DNA of 8,409 nucleotides. Origin: an uncultured Sphingomonas sp. Its GTDB lineage: Bacteria; Pseudomonadota; Alphaproteobacteria; Sphingomonadales; Sphingomonadaceae. Location of the stretch: positions 1-8,409 of the forward strand of contig CAKTFL010000076.1 of the NCBI GenBank assembly GCA_934555855.1. The letters are read 5' to 3'. The notes under the pieces were generated by a model that was given only the letters and a program-made list of their open reading frames with translations, had not been told where the DNA came from and searched no databases. This document shows positions 1 to 5,446 of this stretch, one piece after another; position 1 is the first letter of the stretch; every line of letters starts with the position of its first letter. The position numbers and the translations under genes are program-made.

Positions 1-420
1 GTCCGGGACCAGGTCAAAGGCGCGGTGCAAGGTCAGCGAGAGCGGCCGGCCCCGTTCCGCGCCCAATTCATGCGCGTGGCCGATCCAGGCGGCCAGCACA
101 TTGACGTCCAACTGCCGATCGGGTCCGCTTGCCCCGATCACTACGCCCGCCAGTCCGGCCTCGGCAGCAAGGCGGATATCGTCAGCGACCAGCGCCTGTT
201 CGGCCGGACTGTAGCTGAAATCGCCTTCGCGCGGGCGGGCGAGCAGGTGGACGGGCAGGGGCTGGCGCAAGGCCGCGCTGACCAGCGACGCCGCCGGGGT
301 CAGCCCGCCGATGGCGAGGGCGGCGCACAGCTCGATCCGATCGGCGCCGCCGCTGACGGCCGCGGCCAGTCCCGCGACAGATTCGACACAGACTTCGAGC
401 AGGGGACGGGAGGGCTCCAT
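1..420 (-). CDS. cutC: CutC family protein, N-terminal 140 residues (C-terminus beyond window)
   Basis: I translated the minus strand from the ATG at 420-418, and the reading frame stays open to the window edge. The product matches the CutC TIM-barrel family: LEVCVES at the N-terminus, GGADRIELCAAL at 23-35, GGLTP at 38-42, ARPREGDFSYS at 61-71, GVVIG at 92-96 and HRAFD at 132-136. Cys11 and Cys32 are present. Full-length members are roughly 240 residues, so about 100 are missing. The start lies one base after the TGA stop of the glycosylasparaginase (TGA-G-ATG), and there is no good separate ribosome binding site, so translation is probably coupled. The family name comes from a copper-tolerance phenotype in E. 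coli, but the biochemical role is poorly settled. The neighbours here (glycosylasparaginase, outer-membrane receptor) suggest carbohydrate or glycopeptide catabolism instead, which is inference. The family call is secure. Confidence 0.9.
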   Translation of the reverse strand, partial: MEPSRPLLEVCVESVAGLAAAVSGGADRIELCAALAIGGLTPAASLVSAALRQPLPVHLLARPREGDFSYSPAEQALVADDIRLAAEAGLAGVVIGASGPDRQLDVNVLAAWIGHAHELGAERGRPLSLTLHRAFDLVPD

Positions 421-421
421 C

Positions 422-1429
422 TCAGGCGGCGAACAGCGAGCCCGCCTTGTGCAGCGTGGTGCGTCCGGCCGCGTCCGTCGCGGCATAGGTGAAGCCCGGC
501 AGCAGGCAGAACGCGCCGACCTCCCCCTTCGGCCCGAGCGCCAGGAAGCCGACCTGGACCCCGCGGATTGCGTCGCCACGCAACGCGGCGATGTGACGCA
601 CCACCTCCTCGCAGGCGCGCTGCGGTGACAGGCCCGCGCGCATGGAGGCGACCACCCGCGCCGTGCCGGCGACCCGCGTTACCTCCTCGCCGAGCCCGGT
701 GGAAGTCGCTCCGCCGACTCCGCGCTCCACGAACAGGCCGCTTCCGACCTGCGGCGAATCTCCCACCCGGCCGCGCATCTTGAACGCCATGCCCGACGTG
801 GTGCAGGCGCCGGCCATGCGGCCGCCCGCGTCACGCGCCAGGATGCCGATCGTGTCGTGGTCCAGCGCGCCGCCCGGCGTGCGCGATATCCGGTTCTCGA
901 CGTTCGCTTCCGGCCGGTAGTCGGCGGTCTTCAGCCAGTCGCGCCAGGATTTTTCCGAGTCGGGCGTCAGCAGCGAGCGCTGCGCGAAGCCTTGGTCACG
1001 GGCGAAGCGGGTGGCGCCCTCGCCGACCAGCATGGTGTGCGGCGTCCTGTCCATGACCCGGCGGGCGACCGAAACGGCGTGAACCGTGTTCTCCAGCGCG
1101 GCGACCGCGCCGACCTTGCCGGTGTCGTCCATGATGACCGCATCCAGCGTGACATGCCCGTCGCGGTCGGGATAGCCGGCATAGCCGACCGAATGGTTGG
1201 TCGGGTCCGCCTCGGGCACCATGCCTCCGGCCTCCACCGCATCGAGCAGCGAACCGCCGGACGTCATCTTTGCGAACGCGGCCTGGTTAGCCGCCGCGCC
1301 GAAATCCCACGTCGACAGGATCACCGCGCCGGAGCCCGGCGTGATGGCGAACGCCGCGCGGCCGGGCAGGATGCCGAGGGCGCCCGCGGCGGCGAGGATA
1401 GAACGACGGCTGGTCATCTGAAAGGTCAT
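422..1429 (-). CDS. N(4)-(beta-N-acetylglucosaminyl)-L-asparaginase (glycosylasparaginase), Tat-exported Ntn hydrolase
   Basis: This enzyme hydrolyses the GlcNAc-asparagine bond of N-linked glycoproteins after the glycan's protein part is degraded. It is an Ntn hydrolase that cuts itself into alpha and beta chains. The cleavage motif HDTIG at 191-195 makes Thr193 the predicted new N-terminal nucleophile. Other family marks are STWDFG at 39-44 (substrate-pocket Trp41), GYAGYPDRDG at 82-91, RVGDSP at 221-226 and TGLGEE at 244-249. HDT-IG followed by RVGDSP favours glycosylasparaginase over the related isoaspartyl peptidases. The 335-residue length is normal. The N-terminus has a twin-arginine signal (SRRSIL at 7-12, hydrophobic stretch to about 22, AFA at 26-28), so the folded enzyme should be periplasmic. 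The ATG at 1417-1415 (residue 5) is an equally likely start: it gives a cleaner Tat leader, and the upstream GCAGGG directly abuts the first ATG. The gene is followed by cutC and is divergent from the TonB receptor. Confidence 0.93.
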   Translation of the reverse strand: MTFQMTSRRSILAAAGALGILPGRAAFAITPGSGAVILSTWDFGAAANQAAFAKMTSGGSLLDAVEAGGMVPEADPTNHSVGYAGYPDRDGHVTLDAVIMDDTGKVGAVAALENTVHAVSVARRVMDRTPHTMLVGEGATRFARDQGFAQRSLLTPDSEKSWRDWLKTADYRPEANVENRISRTPGGALDHDTIGILARDAGGRMAGACTTSGMAFKMRGRVGDSPQVGSGLFVERGVGGATSTGLGEEVTRVAGTARVVASMRAGLSPQRACEEVVRHIAALRGDAIRGVQVGFLALGPKGEVGAFCLLPGFTYAATDAAGRTTLHKAGSLFAA

Positions 1430-1458
1430 CCCTGCTTACCCGCTATATGACCTTTCAG
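1418..1458. repeat. Perfect 12-bp inverted repeat spanning the glycosylasparaginase start
   Basis: The left arm CTGAAAGGTCAT (1418-1429) and right arm ATGACCTTTCAG (1447-1458) are exact reverse complements separated by 17 bases. The left arm carries the first possible ATG of the glycosylasparaginase (1429-1427), and the second in-frame ATG (1417-1415) starts right after the arm. In that gene's mRNA the arms would form a 12-bp stem whose loop holds the purine-rich AAGCAGGG ribosome binding site. As DNA it could be a two-site operator for a regulator of both divergent genes. The core AAAGGT occurs once more at 1483-1488 on the plus strand. The repeat itself is certain; its function is not known. 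Confidence 0.85.
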
Positions 1459-1501
1459 TCACAATCGAGCTGATTTTCATATAAAGGTACTATTTGGGTA
1501 T

Positions 1502-1515
1502 TGACTGGCAAGTCA
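1502..1515. promoter_or_regulatory. Palindrome TGACT-N4-AGTCA in the divergent intergenic region
   Basis: TGACT at 1502-1506 and AGTCA at 1511-1515 are exact reverse complements with a 4-base spacer, about 70 bases before the TonB receptor start. It overlaps TTGACT (1501-1506), which resembles a sigma-70 -35 box. No convincing -10 box follows at 16-18 bases, so I do not call a promoter. It could be an operator half-site pair. Confidence 0.3.
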
Positions 1516-1538
1516 CATTGTTAAAACTTCGCGACGGA

Positions 1539-1549
1539 ACCGTGACGGT
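1539..1549. promoter_or_regulatory. Palindrome ACCGT-G-ACGGT in the TonB receptor leader
   Basis: ACCGT (1539-1543) and ACGGT (1545-1549) are exact reverse complements around a single G. It ends about 20 bases before the ribosome binding site of the receptor, within the probable 5' leader or promoter-proximal DNA. It may be a regulator site or a chance palindrome. Confidence 0.25.
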
Positions 1550-1570
1550 AAAAGTCGTGCGGATGATACG

Positions 1571-1578
1571 AAGGGGAA
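1571..1578 (+). promoter_or_regulatory. Ribosome binding site that fixes the TonB receptor start
   Basis: AAGGGGAA lies 5 bases before the ATG at 1584, counted from its last base. The frame is open upstream to a TTG at 1494, but only the ATG at 1584 has this purine-rich site and is followed directly by a signal peptide. Confidence 0.8.
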
Positions 1579-1583
1579 AGATA

Positions 1584-4500
1584 ATGACCTTGAGCCAATC
1601 CGTCTCGTGGATAGCCCTTGGCGGGGCGCTCGCCATGGCGAGCCCGGCCGCCGCGCAGCAGGCCTCCACCAACGGCCAGGACGCGCCAGTCGTGGCGGCC
1701 GACCAGACCACGCCGGCCCCCGATGGCCAGGTGCCCGGCCAGGAGGTGCCCAACAGCTCCGCCACCCGCGCCAACGCCATTTCGGGCGTAGCGAACGACA
1801 CGCAGGGCAGCAACGCGCCCGGCGACGTGGTGGTCACCGGCAGCCGCATCCAGCGGCCCAATATCGCGTCAGCCGCGCCGATCACATCCGTCACGGCACA
1901 GGATATCAGGGCGCAGGCGCCGCTCAACGTCGAGGAGGTGCTGAACCGCCTGCCGCAGGTTTCGCCCGACAATCAGCAGACCTATCAGGATTCGGACGGG
2001 CGCCAGCGCATCAAGCTTCGCAGCCTTGGCTTCGAGCGTACGCTGGTGCTGATCGACGGCAAGCGGATCGGCACGCAGAACGGCCAGGACACCAACATCA
2101 TCCCCGTGTCGCTGCTGGAGCGCGTGGACGTCCTGACCGGCGGTGCGTCGTCGGTGTACGGGTCGGACGCGGTGGCTGGCGTCGTCAACTTCATCCTGAA
2201 GCCGAATTTCAACGGCGTTCGGATCGACGGCACCTACAATTTCTACAACCACAACAACACGTCCAACGTGGTGACGTCGGCGGCGCGCGACAGCGGCTTT
2301 ACGCCGCGGCTGGGCCGGGTCAATGACGGTGGCCGCGCCGACCTGACGCTGACCGTCGGCAAGTCGCTGTTCGACGAAAAGCTGAACATCACCGGCTTCG
2401 TCAACTATCGCCATGCCGACCTGATCCCGTACGATGCGCGCTCGACCTCTGCGTGCCAGCTGGTGCAGGCGGTCAAGGACGGTCCGCTGTCCTGCTCGCT
2501 GTCGACCTATTCGGTCAGCGGCTACATCTCGCCGCGCGCGGGTGCGAACAACAACGCTGCCTATGTCAACGACCCGAACGGGACGCGCAGCTTCGTGCCT
2601 TACGGCGTCGGCACCAACAACGCCGCCAACCCCTATGATGGCTATTCCACCCAGCGCCAGGTCAACCGCGTGAACGCCGGCGGCTTCGTGACGCTGAAGC
2701 TTGCGCCCGAAGCGGAGATCTACGGTTCCGGGCTGTGGTTCCGGGACAAGTCGACCAACCGCTACCCGACGCGGGTGTTCAGCTACACGAACTTCGGTTC
2801 GGACCCTTATCTGGTGAACTGCAACAACCCGTTCCTGTCGATCGGCCAGCGCACGGCGCTGTGCGGAGCGGCCACCACGGGGCTGGTGCCGCTGGATGTG
2901 CGATACCGCTTCAGCGGCCTGCCATATCAGGTCGATACCTATCTCAATAAGGGCTTCCGAGCGACCGGCGGTGTTCGCGGCAAGGTCGGCGATGCATGGA
3001 CCTATGACGTCGGCGGCGTGTACGCGCGCAACCAGCAGAACTGGATGCCTTCCACGCTGCACAGCTTTGTCAACACCAATCGGTCGCTAAACGTCGTCAA
3101 CGTCAACGGCACGCCTACCTGCGTGTCGGTGGTTGACGGCACCGATCCCAACTGCGTGCCGTTCGACGCCTTTACCGCCGGCAACAACAACCAGGCGCTG
3201 GTCGATTACCTGTACCGCGGTGTTGATATCGAGAAGCAGACCACGGTCGGCCTGCTCTACAATGTCCAGGCGAACATCACCGGCGATCTCGGCAAGTACG
3301 GGATCACCTCGCCCTTCGCCAATGACGGTGTCGCGATCGCGCTGGGCACGGAGTTCCGCAAGGACCGCCAGTTCTCGGTCGCCAACGCGGCGTTCCGCGC
3401 TGACTATGGCGGCACGGACTCGGACCGCAGCCAGCATGTCTGGGAGTCGAACATCGAGGCGCAGGTGCCGCTGGTGCAGGACAAGAGCTTCGTGCACCTG
3501 CTCCAGGCCAATCTCGGTGGTCGTCTGTCCAAGTACAGCTCCAACCCGTCTACGTTCACGACGTGGAAGGTGGAGGGGCTCTATGCCCCGGTATCCGACC
3601 TCACCCTGCGCGCCTCATTCAACAAGGCGCAACGTGCGCCGACCGTGGTCGAGGCGTTCCAGGCGAGCAACATCAGCTATAGCCGCCAGGGCGGGTCGCA
3701 GAACGACTTCTGCGCTCCGACGGTAACCACCAACGCGCAGACTGGTGCGATCACCTATGGTACCCCGATCGCTTCGCGCGAGGTCTGCCGTGCGACCGGC
3801 CTATCGGACGCGCTGTACGGCAGCACCACGCTGCTTTGCCCGAACAACCAGTGCACCGTGCGGTCGGGTGGTTTCACCGCCGACCCGGAAACGGCCTACA
3901 CCCAGACCTATGGCCTGGTCGTGAAGCCGCGCTTCATCCGGGGGCTGACCTTCTCGGTCGACCGCTACCGGATCAAGATCAACAACTCCCTCGGCTATAA
4001 CGACGACGTCTACTACACCGACGGCTGTCAGCGTTCGAACGGCGATCCGTTCTTCTGCTCGGGCATTGTCCGCGCGGCGAACGGCACACTGTATGCGCCG
4101 CTCAACAGCAATGCGACGAGCGGCTTCATCCGGGCCGGCACGACCAACTATTATTTCTCGATCGCGCGTGGCTGGGACTTCCAGGCAAACTACGCACTCG
4201 GCCTGGGTCAGGTCGGCCGGCTGGACTTCGACTTCAATGGGTCGCGCACGACCTTCGCCGGCGGGCAGGACTCGCCCGTCCAGCCGCAGCGCAACTGCAC
4301 CGGCTATTTCGGCAACGGATGCAGTCAGCTGCTGCCGGAATGGGCTCATACGCTGCGGACCACCTACACCACGGTGGACAACGTCTTCAGCGCATCGTTC
4401 AACTGGCGCTATGTCGGCTCGCTGACCAACGCCAACAATTCGGGTGACCCGGCGATCGGCGGCACCCCGGACCGGGCGCAGACGACTTTCTACCATATCT

Positions 4501-4706
4501 CGCCGCAGAGCTATTTCGACCTGGCGCTGACCTTCAGCATTGCCAAGCAGTTCAGCCTGCGCCTGATCGCCAACAACCTGCTCGACAAGAGCCCGCCGAT
4601 CCTTGCGAACTCGTACAACATCAGCCTGGCGCGTTCGAACACGATTCCCCAGCGCTACGACAGCATGGGTCGGAACATCGCGATCGGCACCACGATCAAC
4701 TTCTGA
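1584..4706 (+). CDS. TonB-dependent outer-membrane receptor, 1040 residues, cysteine-paired loops
   Basis: This is an outer-membrane gated channel that imports a ligand using TonB-ExbBD energy. From the ATG at 1584 the protein has a signal peptide (about residues 1-24, ending SPAAAQQ), a low-complexity Gln/Asn/Pro linker to about 78, and a TonB-box-like DVVVTGSRI at 81-89. The plug domain runs from about 97 to 207, with NVEEVLNRLP (115-124), RSLGFERTLVLIDGKR (146-161) and GGASSVYGSDAVAGVVNF (186-203). The beta-barrel follows and ends in a terminal Phe (GTTINF), as outer-membrane proteins usually do. There is no extra N-terminal STN signalling domain. The 14 cysteines all lie in the barrel as seven close pairs: 291/304, 413/427, 513/524, 710/735, 752/757, 815/825 and 905/913, suggesting disulfide-tied outer loops. 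The gene diverges from glycosylasparaginase-cutC, which hints at a glycosylated-asparagine or glycopeptide ligand. The substrate is unproven; the family is certain. Confidence 0.96.
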   Translation: MTLSQSVSWIALGGALAMASPAAAQQASTNGQDAPVVAADQTTPAPDGQVPGQEVPNSSATRANAISGVANDTQGSNAPGDVVVTGSRIQRPNIASAAPITSVTAQDIRAQAPLNVEEVLNRLPQVSPDNQQTYQDSDGRQRIKLRSLGFERTLVLIDGKRIGTQNGQDTNIIPVSLLERVDVLTGGASSVYGSDAVAGVVNFILKPNFNGVRIDGTYNFYNHNNTSNVVTSAARDSGFTPRLGRVNDGGRADLTLTVGKSLFDEKLNITGFVNYRHADLIPYDARSTSACQLVQAVKDGPLSCSLSTYSVSGYISPRAGANNNAAYVNDPNGTRSFVPYGVGTNNAANPYDGYSTQRQVNRVNAGGFVTLKLAPEAEIYGSGLWFRDKSTNRYPTRVFSYTNFGSDPYLVNCNNPFLSIGQRTALCGAATTGLVPLDVRYRFSGLPYQVDTYLNKGFRATGGVRGKVGDAWTYDVGGVYARNQQNWMPSTLHSFVNTNRSLNVVNVNGTPTCVSVVDGTDPNCVPFDAFTAGNNNQALVDYLYRGVDIEKQTTVGLLYNVQANITGDLGKYGITSPFANDGVAIALGTEFRKDRQFSVANAAFRADYGGTDSDRSQHVWESNIEAQVPLVQDKSFVHLLQANLGGRLSKYSSNPSTFTTWKVEGLYAPVSDLTLRASFNKAQRAPTVVEAFQASNISYSRQGGSQNDFCAPTVTTNAQTGAITYGTPIASREVCRATGLSDALYGSTTLLCPNNQCTVRSGGFTADPETAYTQTYGLVVKPRFIRGLTFSVDRYRIKINNSLGYNDDVYYTDGCQRSNGDPFFCSGIVRAANGTLYAPLNSNATSGFIRAGTTNYYFSIARGWDFQANYALGLGQVGRLDFDFNGSRTTFAGGQDSPVQPQRNCTGYFGNGCSQLLPEWAHTLRTTYTTVDNVFSASFNWRYVGSLTNANNSGDPAIGGTPDRAQTTFYHISPQSYFDLALTFSIAKQFSLRLIANNLLDKSPPILANSYNISLARSNTIPQRYDSMGRNIAIGTTINF

Positions 4707-4715
4707 CGACTATCG

Positions 4716-4746
4716 GGGAGGGAGCTTCGGCTACCCTCCCTTTTTT
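4716..4746 (+). terminator. Rho-independent terminator of the TonB receptor gene
   Basis: GGGAGGG (4716-4722) pairs with CCCTCCC (4734-4740), and AGC (4723-4725) pairs with GCT (4730-4732) around a TTCG tetraloop, with one bulged A at 4733. Six T residues follow (4741-4746). It begins 10 bases after the stop codon. There is no T-run on the other side, so it acts in the plus direction only. Confidence 0.93.
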
Positions 4747-5166
4747 CGTTCCGCGGGGGCGCCATGCGCCACGCCTTTGTCCGCTAGACCACTGGCATTG
4801 CCACGGGGACTCGGTCGCTCCGACCGAACATGCGGCCAGTCCATGCGCGAGGCGACGCGGGTAGTGGGCGCTTCCGGGGCGGCGACGACCTTTGTCGTGC
4901 GATCACTCCCGCTCAGGACCCGGCCACAGCGCCTTCCACTCGGCCGTGGATCATGCGTCGTCAAAGTCCGGCATCGGCCCTGTGGCCGGTACGCAAGCCG
5001 CTTCCGATCGACGCCGAGCCGCTAGACTCCGCAGAAGCCTCCCGCGTGCCGCGATGATCTGGCAAGGTCGGTCGGTCAGGCAGCCGGCGCCGCGCACCTC
5101 ACGCGCCGATCCGTGATTCCTGTCCCATATCTGTGACAAGCAGGTTGTACGCGGCTGTGGGAGATA
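4747..5166. other. 420-base gap without a convincing gene; several short hairpins
   Basis: This gap lies between the receptor terminator and the 3' end of the tRNA, where two convergent transcripts meet. Short open frames exist on both strands, but none has a ribosome binding site plus a recognisable product. Visible structures are GGCGC-cat-GCGCC near 4758-4770, TGGCA-t-TGCCA at 4793-4803, TCGGTCG-ctc-CGACCGA at 4811-4827, ACGAC-N4-GTCGT near 4885-4898 and CGGCC-ctgt-GGCCG near 4974-4988. None is followed by a T-run. It may hold a small RNA, decayed coding sequence, or just spacer. Confidence 0.5.
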
Positions 5167-5169
5167 TGG
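5125..5169 (-). repeat. Inverted repeat joining the tRNA-Phe CCA end to its trailer
   Basis: CCATATCT (5125-5132) and AGATATGG (5162-5169) are perfect 8-bp reverse complements 29 bases apart. The right arm includes the encoded CCA of the tRNA (5169-5167 on the minus strand). Inside the loop ACAA (5136-5139) can pair with TTGT (5145-5148). In the precursor RNA this would form a hairpin covering the tRNA 3' end. No T-run follows, so it is not a standard terminator. Confidence 0.5.
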
Positions 5170-5242
5170 TGCCCAGGGACGGAATCGAACCGCCGACACT
5201 GCGATTTTCAGTCGCATGCTCTACCAACTGAGCTACCTGGGC
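5167..5242 (-). tRNA. tRNA-Phe, anticodon GAA, with encoded CCA
   Basis: The 76-base minus-strand sequence folds as a full cloverleaf. The acceptor stem is GCCCAGG with CCTGGGC, the D arm is GCTC/GAGC, and the anticodon stem is TGCGA/TCGCA around loop CTGAAAA (anticodon GAA). The variable loop is GTGTC, and the T arm GGCGG/CCGTC has loop TTCGATT. Discriminator A and CCA are encoded. It lies 30 bases downstream of the yacG stop on the same strand with no terminator between, so it may be cut out of the infA-operon transcript, possibly besides having its own promoter. Confidence 0.98.
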
Positions 5243-5272
5243 CCTGACCGCGTTGCGATCGGAAGCGGCGCT

Positions 5273-5446
5273 CTAGTCGGGCTCGTCATGCTTGTCCAGC
5301 CCGTCTTGCGCGTGTTCGCGGCCGGGAATGCGATAGTCTTCCGCGAACCAGGCGAGAAGGTCGCGATCCTTGCAGCCCGAAGAGCAGAAAGGGCGCGTCG
5401 CGGCGACGGCGGGCTTGCCGCAGGTGGGGCAGCGTTGGTCTGTCAT
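5273..5446 (-). CDS. yacG: YacG-type small zinc-binding protein (DNA gyrase inhibitor family), 57 residues
   Basis: This 57-residue protein carries the YacG signature: CPTCGK (6-11), RPFCSSGC (18-25), then DLLAWFAEDYRIPG (29-42). Cys6, Cys9, Cys21 and Cys25 should hold one zinc ion. In E. coli the homologue binds GyrB and inhibits DNA gyrase. The spacing between cysteine pairs is shorter here than in E. coli, and the acidic tail is short. The frame is open upstream to 5533, but the ATG at 5446 is the start: it has a good ribosome binding site (GGAGAGGA, a few bases upstream) and begins directly before the domain. Its ATG shares one base with the TGA stop of the RNase E/G gene (TGATG), so translation is almost surely coupled. 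tRNA-Phe follows after 30 bases. Confidence 0.93.
   Translation of the reverse strand: MTDQRCPTCGKPAVAATRPFCSSGCKDRDLLAWFAEDYRIPGREHAQDGLDKHDEPD

Noticed and set aside
1501..1528. Sigma-70 promoter for the receptor with TTGACT as -35 box.
   Set aside because: At 16-18 bases spacing there is no acceptable -10 box; TTAAAA lies only 14 bases away. Left as a palindrome only.
1542..1570. Promoter-like pair GTGACG and GATACG, 17 bases apart.
   Set aside because: The -10 match is poor and transcription would start inside the ribosome binding site of the receptor.
1494..1583. A 30-residue N-terminal extension of the TonB receptor from a TTG at 1494.
   Set aside because: It has no ribosome binding site and would bury the signal peptide; the ATG at 1584 has AAGGGGAA at proper spacing and begins the signal peptide.
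1869..3062. A 397-residue open frame antisense to the TonB receptor.
   Set aside because: It is Arg/Val/Ala-rich with no recognisable domain and is the complement of a GC-rich gene; a typical antisense shadow. The same applies to 3801-4496 and to the plus-strand frames at 857-1450 and 1607-2326.
4830..5217. Short open frames of 74-88 residues on both strands in the gap beside the tRNA.
   Set aside because: None has a ribosome binding site or familiar motif, several overlap each other in different frames, and one runs through the tRNA itself.
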